DNA of 64,000 nt from Microbulbifer sp. Q7 (lineage in GTDB: Bacteria; Pseudomonadota; Gammaproteobacteria; Pseudomonadales; Cellvibrionaceae): positions 2,450,501-2,514,500 of the forward strand of contig NZ_LROY01000002.1 in assembly GCF_001639145.1 (NCBI RefSeq). Reading direction: 5' to 3'. Position 1 is the stretch's first letter. Each line of letters starts with the position of its first letter. The position numbers and the translations under genes were made by a program. Positions 52,375-62,283 of this stretch are shown one piece after another. Below the pieces are notes generated by a model, which saw nothing but the letters and a program-made list of their open reading frames with translations, made no database searches and was not told the origin of the DNA.

Positions 52375-54921
52375 TTACCCGCAATGGATATCGGCCTTCG
52401 CATCGGCGGCGACATGGATGTTGTGTACGGTCATATCCAGCGCACCCGCGGTACGTACATAGAAGGGCGACAGCACCATGTCCATTTTCACCCCGTCGGT
52501 CGCCAGACACTGCAGGTCCACCGCCACGGTTTTCCACTCGCCTGCGGTCATGCCGCTGAGGACTTCGGTAATCGCTTGCTCTGCCCCGCAGTCCATACCG
52601 CAGTTGATACCGATATTCACCGCATCACTGGGCGCGCGGTCGATCTTCACATCAAATACCAGCGCCCCACCGTTGGCCGCATAGCGGGACAGGTCGGTGC
52701 GACTGTTGGCGAAGAAACCAACGGTGGCATCGCCCTCACCAGTCCACTGCAGACGGCGGCTGTCTTCCTGCACATTGCGGTCCACCGATTTGACGCTGAT
52801 ACCGTTCAGTTTGGTCACACTGCTGGAGATGACCGACTGATGGTTAGCCGCATCCACCACCTGAAAGTGCCAGGGGTCGAGCGCACGGCCGTTAAAGATC
52901 GCCAGGGACTCGCGGCCTTCCGCCTGCTGCAGTCCGCTCTCCTCGGAAAGCGCGGCCATTTGCACGCTATCGCTGTAGCTGAGGCCGTAACCGTACTGGA
53001 ACAGCGCCTGGGCTTCGTTTTCACCGCGGTTGCGCACCACCGGGGTGGCATCATCCGGCCAGGAGAAGGTCAGTTTGCCGGTGAAGTCGTACTGCACGTT
53101 ACCCTGCGCATCGCGGAAAATGACGTCCGCCACACCCGCGCCTTCGGTACCCGGCTGCCAGATCACGGCAAAGGCATCACTCGCATTGAGCTGCGGATTG
53201 ATCCACAGCGGGCGGCCGGTAATGAACAGTCCCACCACCGGGATACCCTGCGCACGCAGGCGCTGCATCAGGGCCAGGTCTTGCTCGCCCTGGTAGCGAA
53301 GATTGGAAACATCGCCCTGCATTTCGGCGTACGGATCTTCTCCGAATACCACGATGGCCACATCCGGCTTGGTGGCAAAGCTGCCGTCTGTCGACAACTG
53401 AACACTGCCGCCCGCGCTTTCCACCGCTTCTGCGATACCACCGTACACCGAGGTGGCGCCGGGGAAATCGGCATTCTGGTTGCCGGTGCCCTGCCAGGTC
53501 ACGCTCCAGCCGCCGGACTGCTTGCCGATGTTGTCGGCACCGTCACCGGTCACCAGCACCTTCTGGTTCCGCGCCAGGGGCAGCAGTCCATCGTTGTTCT
53601 TCAGCAGCACCAGGGACTCGCGCACCGCCTGGCGGGCGATGGCGCGATGCTCCGGCGCACCGATCAGGGATTCGTCACCGGCATAAGCGCGCTCGGAAGG
53701 CGCACCGGCGTCAAACAGGCCAGCGCGCAGCTTCACACGCAGGATGCGTCGCACCGCATCGTTCAGGCGCTCGGCTGAGATCTCACCACTTTTGGCCTGC
53801 GCAACCGTATTGGCGAACAGCTCTTTCCAGCTGGGGTCCGGCGCCATGAACATATCCAGGCCGGCATTGATGGACTGCGGGCAGCTCACATTGCTACAAC
53901 CATTCACAAACTGGTGACCAGCCCAGTCACCGATGATGAATCCATCAAAGCCCAGCTGCTGCTTCAGCACATCGGTCATCAGATACTTGTGACCGTGCAT
54001 TTTTTTGCCGTTCCAGCTGCTGAAGGACGCCATCACCGTCTGCACGCCGGACTCGATCGCAGAGAAGTAACCCTGCGCGTGGATATCCATCAGCTCCTGC
54101 TCGCTGAGCATGGCATCACCACGGTCGATACCATTTTCGGTACCGCCATCGGCGAGGAAGTGCTTGGCCGTACTGACCACATACTTGCCGCGCAGCAGGT
54201 CACCACTGCCCGGGGTGCCCTGCAGCCCTTCCACCAGTTCACCGGCGTAGTCGCGCACCACTTCGGGGTCTTCAGAGTAGGATTCGTAACTGCGGCCCCA
54301 GCGATCATCGCGGGTCACGGCGAGGGTGGGGGCAAACACCCAATCGATTCCGGTGGCGGACACCTCGGCGGCGGTCACTTCACCAATCTTGCGCATCAGC
54401 TCAGGATTGTGCGTGGCCCCGAGGGCAATATTGTGCGGAAACAGGGTCGCGCCGATCACGTTGTTGTGGCCGTGTACCGCGTCGGTACCCCAGATCATGG
54501 GAATCGCCACACCGCCGTCGCTGGTATCCATGGAAGCGTGGTAATAACGATCCGCCAAGGCCACCCAGTCGGCGACACTGGCATGCTTGTTGTTGTCGGG
54601 GAAGGAACCACCACCGTTGAGAATGGAGCCGATATGGTACTCCCGGACCTCTTCCGGTGTGGCCGTACGAATTTCCACCTGGATCATCTGACCCACTTTC
54701 TCTTCCACGCTCATCTGCGCCAGCAATGCGTCGATGCGTGATTCAATACTCGGGTCCTGTTGGATAGCACTGGTCAACATTGGCCAGTCTGCGGTGAGCA
54801 CGGCCTTGCTGGTCGCATCTGTCGCCGGTTTGGCGGTGGAGGCTTTCTCGCCATCGCAGCCCGCGAGGCTGGCTGCCACTATCAGTCCGGAGATGCCCCC
54901 CAGCAAAATTCGCTTTTTCAT
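52375..54921 (-). CDS. GH3 beta-glucosidase/exo-glucanase lipoprotein
   Basis: An 848-residue lipoprotein; lipobox SLAGC with Cys22. The GH3 barrel carries KHFLADGGTENGIDRGD and the nucleophile Asp in GFIIGDWAGHQF. The second GH3 domain has the typical VLVTGDGADNIG and QSGGWSVTWQG. The C-terminal ~150 residues form a beta-sandwich as in exo-1,3/1,4-glucan glucohydrolases. It removes glucose from beta-glucans or cello-oligosaccharides in the periplasm. ATG 54921 was chosen over a GTG directly before it. It may be in one regulon with receptor 2. Confidence 0.93.
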   Translation of the reverse strand: MKKRILLGGISGLIVAASLAGCDGEKASTAKPATDATSKAVLTADWPMLTSAIQQDPSIESRIDALLAQMSVEEKVGQMIQVEIRTATPEEVREYHIGSILNGGGSFPDNNKHASVADWVALADRYYHASMDTSDGGVAIPMIWGTDAVHGHNNVIGATLFPHNIALGATHNPELMRKIGEVTAAEVSATGIDWVFAPTLAVTRDDRWGRSYESYSEDPEVVRDYAGELVEGLQGTPGSGDLLRGKYVVSTAKHFLADGGTENGIDRGDAMLSEQELMDIHAQGYFSAIESGVQTVMASFSSWNGKKMHGHKYLMTDVLKQQLGFDGFIIGDWAGHQFVNGCSNVSCPQSINAGLDMFMAPDPSWKELFANTVAQAKSGEISAERLNDAVRRILRVKLRAGLFDAGAPSERAYAGDESLIGAPEHRAIARQAVRESLVLLKNNDGLLPLARNQKVLVTGDGADNIGKQSGGWSVTWQGTGNQNADFPGATSVYGGIAEAVESAGGSVQLSTDGSFATKPDVAIVVFGEDPYAEMQGDVSNLRYQGEQDLALMQRLRAQGIPVVGLFITGRPLWINPQLNASDAFAVIWQPGTEGAGVADVIFRDAQGNVQYDFTGKLTFSWPDDATPVVRNRGENEAQALFQYGYGLSYSDSVQMAALSEESGLQQAEGRESLAIFNGRALDPWHFQVVDAANHQSVISSSVTKLNGISVKSVDRNVQEDSRRLQWTGEGDATVGFFANSRTDLSRYAANGGALVFDVKIDRAPSDAVNIGINCGMDCGAEQAITEVLSGMTAGEWKTVAVDLQCLATDGVKMDMVLSPFYVRTAGALDMTVHNIHVAADAKADIHCG

Positions 54922-55055
54922 CACCGCAAAACTCCCGTTTATTTTTCTGTAACGTTTTATGACTTGCTGTCGCCAGATGGTCGCGGGCCATTCAAAAAAA
55001 TCCCAGTGCGTACCCGGCTTTTCCAGTCTTCTTTTTTACGACGTGCGGTGAACAG

Positions 55056-55130
55056 CGTCGTCCCACTTTGAATTCTCGGACCAATGTGGTGCACACCACC
55101 TTCCCACCCACCGCTGCGGACGAACTGGGA
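55056..55130 (-). promoter_or_regulatory. Two-part promoter element of the GH3 gene
   Basis: GTCGTCCCAC at 55057 and CCACCTTCCCACCCAC at 55096-55111, 39 bases apart, 136 bases before the ATG. The same two blocks with the same 39-base spacing lie ahead of receptor 2 (62407 and 62446). An inverted copy CGAACTGGGA follows at 55121. Confidence 0.6.
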
Positions 55131-55144
55131 ACCTGTGAAACCCA

Positions 55145-56638
55145 CTAGGAATGGGACTTGCTGGCACCACCAACAAAGTTCGCGAGATAGTCGTTGTGAT
55201 CCTTAAGGGACGCCACCTGCTGGTCCACGCCCCGCTTGATCTGCTGGATGAAGCCTGCCAGCTCCTGCTCGGACATACTGTCCACCAGCGGGTGATAGCG
55301 TTCCGGCATCAGCCCCTGCCCCAACATCACCTGCTGCCAGGAATCCACAAACAGTTCATTGGCCTCGCGGAATACGTGGCCGGTCTCGCGGAACATGTCG
55401 ATCTTCGCCGCCAGCGTATCCGGGATTTCCATTTGCCGGCAGTGCCGCCAGAACTCGGTGTCGTCCCGATCCGTAACCTTGTAGTGCAGAATGATGAAGT
55501 CGCGAATGCGCTCCATATCAAATGCACACTGCCGGTTGAACTCATCCACCTCCCGCGGGTGAATCTCGGTCTGGGGAAAGAACCGAAGAAAGCGCACGAT
55601 ATTCTGCTGGATCAGGTGGATGCTGGTGGACTCCAGCGGCTCCAGAAACCCGCTGGAAAGACCCACCGCCAGGCAGTTCTTGTGCCACTGCTTGCGCCGG
55701 CGTCCGGTCTGGAATTTGATCAGCAGCGGATCGGTCAGCGTCTTGCCACGGATATTTTCCAAAAGCTGCTCACGGGCCGATTCATCACTCTGATAGCTGC
55801 CCGCATACACCAGCCCGTTGCCCACCCGGTTCTGCAAGGGAATCCGCCACTGCCAGGCACTTTCATGGGCGATGGAGCGGGTAAACGGCACCGGCGGTTC
55901 CACCGCTTCCGTCTGCACCGCAACGGCACTGTCGCAGGGCAGCCAGTGCGACCAGGACTCGTATCCGGTATGCAGGGCCTTTTCAATCAACAGCGCACGC
56001 ATCCCGGTACAGTCGATAAAAAAGTCACCCGCCACTTCCTGACCGGAGTCGAGTTTCAGTGCGCGGATATAGCCGTTGTGCGGGTGCAACTGGACCTGGT
56101 CGATCTTGCCCTCCACCCGCTGCACCCCGAAGCCCTCGCTGAACTTGCGCAGGTAGGCGGCGTAGCGGCTGGCATCCATGTGAAACGCGTAGTTCAGACC
56201 GATGTTGGGCAGATGGGAAAACTTATGCGCTTCCGCGGCGCGGCGCTCGAGGCAATACTCACCAAAATCTTCCGCCAGACCGAGCTGCCGGGCGCGCATC
56301 CAGAAATGCTGGAAACCACATGCCCAGCAGTCTTTACCGGTCACGCCGAACGCATGGGTGTAATCCTTTCCCACATCCCGCCAGTTTTCGAAGCGGATAC
56401 CCAATTTATAGGTACCCTGGGTTTCGCGCAGGAATTCCGCCTCGTCGATTCCCAGCAGGCGGTGAAAAAATACCAGGGTGGGAATGGTGGCTTCACCCAC
56501 GCCAATGGTGCCGATGGATTCCGACTCCACCAGAGTGACTTCGATCTGCCCACCCATCAGTTTGGACAGCGCGGCGGCGGTCATCCAACCGGCGGTACCA
56601 CCGCCGGCAATGACCACTTTCTTTATCGCTTGGCTCAT
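55145..56638 (-). CDS. Flavin-dependent tryptophan halogenase family protein 2
   Basis: A 497-residue flavoprotein with GGGTAGW (residues 12-18), a catalytic Lys at K78 in TYKLGIRF, and WQWRIPLQNRVGNGLVY. It is close to halogenase 1 in length and motifs. It is the last gene of the run receptor 2, halogenase 3, cupin-8, halogenase 2, 36 bases after the cupin gene. The substrate is unknown. Confidence 0.9.
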   Translation of the reverse strand: MSQAIKKVVIAGGGTAGWMTAAALSKLMGGQIEVTLVESESIGTIGVGEATIPTLVFFHRLLGIDEAEFLRETQGTYKLGIRFENWRDVGKDYTHAFGVTGKDCWACGFQHFWMRARQLGLAEDFGEYCLERRAAEAHKFSHLPNIGLNYAFHMDASRYAAYLRKFSEGFGVQRVEGKIDQVQLHPHNGYIRALKLDSGQEVAGDFFIDCTGMRALLIEKALHTGYESWSHWLPCDSAVAVQTEAVEPPVPFTRSIAHESAWQWRIPLQNRVGNGLVYAGSYQSDESAREQLLENIRGKTLTDPLLIKFQTGRRRKQWHKNCLAVGLSSGFLEPLESTSIHLIQQNIVRFLRFFPQTEIHPREVDEFNRQCAFDMERIRDFIILHYKVTDRDDTEFWRHCRQMEIPDTLAAKIDMFRETGHVFREANELFVDSWQQVMLGQGLMPERYHPLVDSMSEQELAGFIQQIKRGVDQQVASLKDHNDYLANFVGGASKSHS

Positions 56639-56674
56639 GCTTCTCTCGTCCGTTCTATTTCAAATTGCGGAAGT

Positions 56675-57688
56675 TCATGGCATCCGCTGTAGTTTTTCGA
56701 GTAAATGCTTTTTCAGGTTTGCCGCGGCATTCCGATCAAGGTCGGCGAGCAAGCCGCGGCGATGCTCCGGGATGGCTTCGGCAGCCGCGTCCCGGTTCAC
56801 CACAAAATGTTCGAACAGCTGGCCCCAGGCCTCACGCTGCGACTTTGGTAAACCGCCGATGCTCAGCAGTGCGTGCATAAGCGCATCCTGCGGCAGGCCT
56901 GTCCAGTTGGGTGTGGAGCGCCACCAGTAGTTCACCAGCATATTCACTGCGTCCAGGCTCTCCACCTGGTGCCACCACATGCTGGGCACATAGAGCACAT
57001 CACCGGGCTCCATTTCCGCCACCTGCGCCGCTTCCAGTGCCTTCTGGTAGTTAGGGTAGCGTGCAAAATCCGGCTTATAAAAATCCACCAGACTGATGGC
57101 CTGGCCCGCGGGATTAAAGTCCAGCGGGCCAGGGTAGAGATTGGCCACCTGCTCCGGCGGAAACAGGGTGAAACGGCGTCGGCCCGCGACTACGCAGGCC
57201 AGGTTTTCCGGCAAGTCAAAATGCGCAGCGACTCGGGTGCGATTGCCGAACCAAAGGGATACCAGCGGCTGAAGTTCACCGATGGGCAGGTCGTTTTGCG
57301 CGCGCAGACTGGGCAGGTGGCGGTCTACCGGTGTGGAGCCCACGTAACAGTGTTCCGACCGATCCACTTCCTGCTCCAGGCTGCGCAGGGTCGTCATCAG
57401 ATCGCCCGCACCGCGGCTGAAATTGAACCCGCTCATGGTGTCATCGTAGAAGATGCGCCCTTCCGTTTCCGCCGCCGCGCGAAACACCATAACCGGAAGA
57501 CCGCGATCGAACGCGGCAAGATATTGGGAAAGGTTGCCCGCCTTTGCCGCAACCACCATCGGCCAGTGCGACGTCGCACCCTTGATCAGCAGCGGCGTTG
57601 TGCGATCCGCGGTAAGCGCGGCAATGTCTTCGCCCGTCACACCCGAGCAGGTTTCCACCGCCGGGATGGATTCTGGATACATGTTCAT
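56675..57688 (-). CDS. Cupin-8/JmjC-like Fe(II)-dependent oxygenase-type protein
   Basis: A 337-residue protein of the cupin-8 family. The start was set at 57688, where ATG overlaps the halogenase stop as ATGA; the longer frame would run back over that gene. An iron site can be read as His in RVAAHFDLPENLACVV (H-x-D) and a distal His in WWHQVESLDAVNMLVNYWW. Members hydroxylate proteins or small molecules. It is translationally coupled to halogenase 3 and directly before halogenase 2, so all three probably act on the same pathway. Confidence 0.85.
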   Translation of the reverse strand: MNMYPESIPAVETCSGVTGEDIAALTADRTTPLLIKGATSHWPMVVAAKAGNLSQYLAAFDRGLPVMVFRAAAETEGRIFYDDTMSGFNFSRGAGDLMTTLRSLEQEVDRSEHCYVGSTPVDRHLPSLRAQNDLPIGELQPLVSLWFGNRTRVAAHFDLPENLACVVAGRRRFTLFPPEQVANLYPGPLDFNPAGQAISLVDFYKPDFARYPNYQKALEAAQVAEMEPGDVLYVPSMWWHQVESLDAVNMLVNYWWRSTPNWTGLPQDALMHALLSIGGLPKSQREAWGQLFEHFVVNRDAAAEAIPEHRRGLLADLDRNAAANLKKHLLEKLQRMP

Positions 57689-59235
57689 ACGGGTGCCCCC
57701 GAGGCGCTGCGCGCGACCAGCTGCGCAAGCAACGCCCGGTTCGTTGGCAGCCCCTGGCGGTAGCTTGCCAGCTGCTTTTGCACCTCGGCCAGCAGTTGTT
57801 GCGCGCGTGCCTGGTCGCCATCTTTGCGCGGCGCGCGGCTGTTGTCGCAGGGGAACCCCATTCCATTCAGCACATAGCGGTAGCTGGCCGGTGGAAACAG
57901 GGGCTGCGCCTGCGGGAAATCCTGTTTGGACGGTGGCCGGTGTCGCCACTGAATCAGGTTCTCGCGCAGGCTTTCCGGTATGGAGGCATCGTCCCGGTGG
58001 GCAAGCCAGTATTCGGAGTCGGTACGCTCGGACAGCACATAGTGCAGCTTGAGGAAGTCCAGGATGTTGTCCCAGTGCGTGACGATTTGCCGGTTGAAGC
58101 GTTTTGCCGAGATGGCCATTTCGTCGACATTTGCGGGCAACAGATCACGGATCAGGCCCGCGCTCTGCTCAACCAACGCCAGCGCGGAGGCCTCCAGCGG
58201 TTCGATAAAACCCGCCGACATGCCTACCGCAACACAATTGCTCTGCCACATATGCGCGCGATGGCCCGGCGCAAAGGCCAGCTCGCGAAATTGCAGCGCA
58301 TCAAGAGTTTCTGCGGGCACCGACTGCGCGAGCACATTACGGAAGTCGGCTTCCACCTGTGCCGCATCGGAAAACTGACTGGAATACACATAGCCCATGC
58401 CGCGACGGGTGGGCAGGCCGATATCCCAGATCCAGCCGTTGGCGCGTGCGGTGGCGCGGGTCACCGATGCGATGGGCGCATCCGATGAGCGGTAGGGAAT
58501 CTGCACCGCCAGTGCGCGGTCATTGAACAGGGTTGCCGAGCGGTCCACCCAGGGCACCTGAAGAAACTCGCCGATGAGTTTGCCGGCGCGACCGGAGCAA
58601 TCAACAAACAGGTCCGCATCAAAGCGAGCCCCCGCATCGCTCACCAGAGCGCTGATGTCGCCGCTGGCTGCCCCTTCCACCGACGTTATGTTCGCGCGGA
58701 TATGCTGCACCCCCAGGTGTCGCGTGCAGTGATCGCGCAGCAGCAACCCGAACTTGGTCGCATCAAAGTGATAGGCGTAATTCAGTACGCCGGCGTAGTC
58801 CGGTGTCGCCAGTTGCTTGGGGGCGAGTTGCGCATCGCATACCGCCGCCTGGGGCGTAACAGCCTGGGCGTAGTCGGTGGTTGCGAAGCGTGATAAATCT
58901 TGTTCGAAGTAGCCGTGTGGCAAAGAGAAGGGATGGTAGTAATGATCCTGTGGCCCGTTGTTATGCCAGCCGGTAAACAGGGACCCCTGCTTGAAAGACG
59001 CCTCGCACTGGGCAAACAAACGTGCCTCACTGAGGCCGATACGCCGCAGGGTTTCGCGCATGGATGGCCAGGTGCCTTCACCCACACCGATGGTGGGAAT
59101 ATCCGGCGACTCCACCAGGGTGATATCACAGGCACCCCCACTGGCACGACCATGTTCGGCCGCCAGCACACCGGCCGTCAGCCAGCCAGCCGCACCGCCA
59201 CCGAGAATCAGGATGCTCAACGGAGCCTGTTGCAT
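57685..59235 (-). CDS. Flavin-dependent tryptophan halogenase family protein 3
   Basis: A 516-residue flavoprotein, more divergent than the other two: GGGAAGW (residues 12-18), Lys in ASFKQGSLF (K82), and WIWDIGLPTRRGMGYVY in place of WxWxIP, that is, Gly replaces Pro. ATG 59235 follows GGGAGA. It overlaps the cupin gene. Two strong hairpins lie between it and receptor 2. Activity on tryptophan is doubtful because the active-site motif has changed. Confidence 0.88.
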   Translation of the reverse strand: MQQAPLSILILGGGAAGWLTAGVLAAEHGRASGGACDITLVESPDIPTIGVGEGTWPSMRETLRRIGLSEARLFAQCEASFKQGSLFTGWHNNGPQDHYYHPFSLPHGYFEQDLSRFATTDYAQAVTPQAAVCDAQLAPKQLATPDYAGVLNYAYHFDATKFGLLLRDHCTRHLGVQHIRANITSVEGAASGDISALVSDAGARFDADLFVDCSGRAGKLIGEFLQVPWVDRSATLFNDRALAVQIPYRSSDAPIASVTRATARANGWIWDIGLPTRRGMGYVYSSQFSDAAQVEADFRNVLAQSVPAETLDALQFRELAFAPGHRAHMWQSNCVAVGMSAGFIEPLEASALALVEQSAGLIRDLLPANVDEMAISAKRFNRQIVTHWDNILDFLKLHYVLSERTDSEYWLAHRDDASIPESLRENLIQWRHRPPSKQDFPQAQPLFPPASYRYVLNGMGFPCDNSRAPRKDGDQARAQQLLAEVQKQLASYRQGLPTNRALLAQLVARSASGAPV

Positions 59236-59271
59236 TACAACGTCTCCCACAAGTTGGTGATGTAAAAGATA

Positions 59272-59333
59272 GGGCGCGCTTGCGCGCGCCCTTCACGTCC
59301 TGTGAGACGGGGGCGGCACTTTCGTGTCGCCCC
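59272..59333 (-). repeat. Two strong hairpins between receptor 2 and halogenase 3
   Basis: GGGCGCGC / GCGCGCCC at 59272-59290 and GGGGCGGCAC / GTGTCGCCCC at 59310-59333, the second with one mismatch and loop TTTC. They could terminate or process the receptor transcript, lowering expression of the halogenases. Confidence 0.65.
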
Positions 59334-59343
59334 GGGGCTTGCT

Positions 59344-62283
59344 TTAGAAGCTGTAACGCACGCCCAGGTTATAGCGGGCACCGGTCTGGTAGGCACCGAT
59401 CATCATGTTCTCGGCACGGCCATACAGACGCTTGGTCTCGCTGGTCAGGTTAATACCTTCGAAGAACACGGTGAGGTTGTCCTGCACGTCGTAGCTTGCG
59501 CTGGCATCCCACTGGCCGTAAGACGCAACGTATACCGGGTTGCGCTCACCGTTCCCATCGAACGTACCAGCCAGGAAGTCATCGCGCCAGTTGTAGGCAA
59601 TACGCGCCTGAATTCCGTTCTTGTCATAGAAGCCGACAAGGTTCGCGGAATCACTCAGGCCGAGCAGTGCAAACTGGTTTTCGACACCCTCACCCTTGTT
59701 GGTGTTGAAGTTGTCGTAGGCGATGTCGCCATCTACCGTGGTGAAGTTGAACTGCGTACCAAAGCCGGTATCCGCAAACATGTGCTGCACGGCGAACTCG
59801 AAGCCGTCAATACTGGCTTCTTTTTCGTTAACCGGAGCCAGTACATTAAATACCGCCAGCGCATCGCCATCTGCTGCAGAACCGACGATCGGGCCGCCGT
59901 AAATAGACTCGAGGTAAGCGCGGATTGCACCCAGATCGTTTGTGCCCAGAGCCGCAGCTGCTTCTTCAAAGCGCGGGCCCTGTGCCGGGTGCGCCAGGTC
60001 GAAGGTGGTTTCTGAGAAAGAGCCCAGACCAATGAAGTTCTCTACGTCTTTGCTGTAGTAACCCGCAGAGACATAGCTGGCCTCGCCGTAGTACCACTCG
60101 GCAGAGAAGTCGAAGTTGGTAGACTCGAACGGATCCAGGTCCGGATTGCCGCGGAATGCATTACCGCCGTTGAAGCGCAGCAGTGAGTCGATGGTCTGGC
60201 CACCCTGAATATCGCCGTACCCCGGACGGGTAATGGTCTTGCTGAAAGAGGCGCGCGCAACTACGTCTTCCTGCAACTGAATGTCGAAGTCGACATTCGG
60301 CAGGAAGTTGCTGTAAGCACCCTTCTGTTCGCTAAAGCCTTCACCGGTAGTTTGCGCACGGAATTCGTTGTCGCCGACCCACTCGATGCGGTCATATACC
60401 GGTACTTTTGCCTTGGCATCCACCTCGGTATCTTCAAAGCGCATGCCCACAGCCAAATTCATCGGCATGGCAGCGTCGTCCCAGGACAGGTTTACCTGCG
60501 CGTAAACAGACTGCTGGGTTTCGATGGCGGTACGATCGGTGCTGAAGTCGTTGCTGGCACACAGCACTGGGCCACAAGGGCTCAGAACATCGCCATTGGC
60601 GGCAGCAATCGCAGCGATAGCAGCACGCATACCCTCGAAGTCAGAGGCGTAGTAATACGGCGTCATCTCGGCGCTGTCGGCGCTGCTGAAATCATCCAGC
60701 GCGTTCGCCATGCTCTTCTGTACAAACAGAGCATCGTCGTAGTCCGCAGCGGTGCCGTAGCCACCCCAGGAATCGTTCTGCACATTGGCGAACGCAGAGC
60801 GGTTGCTGGACTCACTGAATCCGATACCGAAGTCAATGCTCTTCACCACGCCAGCGTCAACATCGAAGGTGCCATCAAAGCGTGCCTGTTCGATGTCGTG
60901 CTTCATGTATGCGTTATTGAACACGTTACCGGAAGTCAGCATCTGGGACGGGTCAAAACCCTGGCCGTCGATAAAGTCAAAGCTTACGGCCGGCAGGTCG
61001 TAACCGTAGTTCACGGTCGTGGCTGCGCGGTTGTACTGAACACCGGCGATGTTGTTGTTGGTACCACGGTCGTCCTTGGCACCGTTCTCGGCGCTGGAGT
61101 TGTGGTAGTCAAACGCCAGGGTCAGGTCCTCACGGGGATTCCAGACCAGGTTCAGGCCAACGGAGTTGTTTTCGTTAACGGAACCCCACTCACCGGCATT
61201 GAAGGTTACGTCAGAACCAGTGCCATCCGTGTAGATGATTGGCGCTACCACACTGCCGTTGCCCGAACCTTCGGTGAAGGAGCCGGAAACCGGTACACCG
61301 TTGAACCAGGCACCCATGGCATTGTACTGGTGCTCAACATCCTGCTCGGCGTAGGCGTAGTCCAGGGTCGCTTCGAACTCGTCGGAAGGCGCCCACTGCA
61401 GGGTCAGGATGGCGTTGGTGCGCTCACGCTGGGTCTCTGAGAAGTTGAACCCGATACCGCGCGGTACAGAGTAGATGTCCCCGGCCTGTGGGGCGTTCTC
61501 AAAGTTGGGGTTATCCGGAGCGATGGAGCCCCAGTCGCCCTGCCCGCCCGGAATGGTGTACCAGCCGGGGCCGGTTTCGGAGCCGGCCTGGCCGGAGTGG
61601 CGCTCGGAGAAGGAGCCGGCGAAAGAAACACCGATGGTATCGTCCGCGAACTTGCCGCTGTAGATACCGGACAGCTCCGGAGTCAGGGAATCACCTTCCT
61701 CGCTGGAGGTGTCGTGCATGCTCTTGGCACTCAGCTTCAGGACCGTGTCGGACTGATCCAGCGGGCGCAGGGTACGCACGTTGATCACGGAACCGATACC
61801 GCCCGTTGGCTGATTCGCACGACCGGTCTTGAACACATCAACGCCGCTCACACTTTCAGCTGCCAGATTGGCAAAGTCGAAGGAGCGGGAGGAAGAGGCA
61901 GTGCCGCTTTCCAGGTTTGCCGCCGGCATCTGGCGACCATTCAGGGTCACGACGTTGTAGTCGGGACCAAAACCGCGCACGGTCACTCGGCTGCCTTCAC
62001 CGTTCTGGCGGTCGATCGACACACCGGTGATACGCTGCAGAGATTCCGCCAGGTTGGTATCGGGGAACTTACCGATATCTTCCGCAGAGATGGCATCCAC
62101 CACGCCCTGGGCGTCGCGCTTGATATCCATTGACTGCTCGAGGCTGCCACGGATACCGGTTACCACCACTTCTTCCAGAGCGGCATCACCTTCGCCCTGG
62201 GCAAATGCCTGGCTGTTGATTCCTGCCATGGCGGCAATCGCCACGGCAATGGATTTCTTCTTGAATCCGGCTGTTCTATTCAT
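59344..62283 (-). CDS. TonB-dependent receptor 2 (Xanthomonas/Caulobacter type)
   Basis: A 979-residue outer-membrane receptor: signal peptide ending near AFA, TonB-box-like LEEVVVTGIRG, plug domain with AISAEDIGKFPDTNLAESLQ and TVRGFGPDYNVVTLNGRQMP, and a barrel ending in NLGVRYSF with the C-terminal Phe needed for membrane insertion. GGGGGAGA precedes ATG. It heads the run with two halogenases and the cupin protein. The promoter element is shared with GH3, suggesting import of a beta-glucan oligosaccharide; this is inference. Confidence 0.93.
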   Translation of the reverse strand: MNRTAGFKKKSIAVAIAAMAGINSQAFAQGEGDAALEEVVVTGIRGSLEQSMDIKRDAQGVVDAISAEDIGKFPDTNLAESLQRITGVSIDRQNGEGSRVTVRGFGPDYNVVTLNGRQMPAANLESGTASSSRSFDFANLAAESVSGVDVFKTGRANQPTGGIGSVINVRTLRPLDQSDTVLKLSAKSMHDTSSEEGDSLTPELSGIYSGKFADDTIGVSFAGSFSERHSGQAGSETGPGWYTIPGGQGDWGSIAPDNPNFENAPQAGDIYSVPRGIGFNFSETQRERTNAILTLQWAPSDEFEATLDYAYAEQDVEHQYNAMGAWFNGVPVSGSFTEGSGNGSVVAPIIYTDGTGSDVTFNAGEWGSVNENNSVGLNLVWNPREDLTLAFDYHNSSAENGAKDDRGTNNNIAGVQYNRAATTVNYGYDLPAVSFDFIDGQGFDPSQMLTSGNVFNNAYMKHDIEQARFDGTFDVDAGVVKSIDFGIGFSESSNRSAFANVQNDSWGGYGTAADYDDALFVQKSMANALDDFSSADSAEMTPYYYASDFEGMRAAIAAIAAANGDVLSPCGPVLCASNDFSTDRTAIETQQSVYAQVNLSWDDAAMPMNLAVGMRFEDTEVDAKAKVPVYDRIEWVGDNEFRAQTTGEGFSEQKGAYSNFLPNVDFDIQLQEDVVARASFSKTITRPGYGDIQGGQTIDSLLRFNGGNAFRGNPDLDPFESTNFDFSAEWYYGEASYVSAGYYSKDVENFIGLGSFSETTFDLAHPAQGPRFEEAAAALGTNDLGAIRAYLESIYGGPIVGSAADGDALAVFNVLAPVNEKEASIDGFEFAVQHMFADTGFGTQFNFTTVDGDIAYDNFNTNKGEGVENQFALLGLSDSANLVGFYDKNGIQARIAYNWRDDFLAGTFDGNGERNPVYVASYGQWDASASYDVQDNLTVFFEGINLTSETKRLYGRAENMMIGAYQTGARYNLGVRYSF

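Noticed and set aside
52111..53778. 555-residue plus-strand open frame
   Set aside because: Overlaps the end of the AraC-type gene and then runs antisense to GH3; no domain is visible.
57689..57949. N-terminal extension of the cupin protein
   Set aside because: It lies entirely inside the halogenase 3 gene in another frame; the ATGA overlap at 57688 is the natural start.
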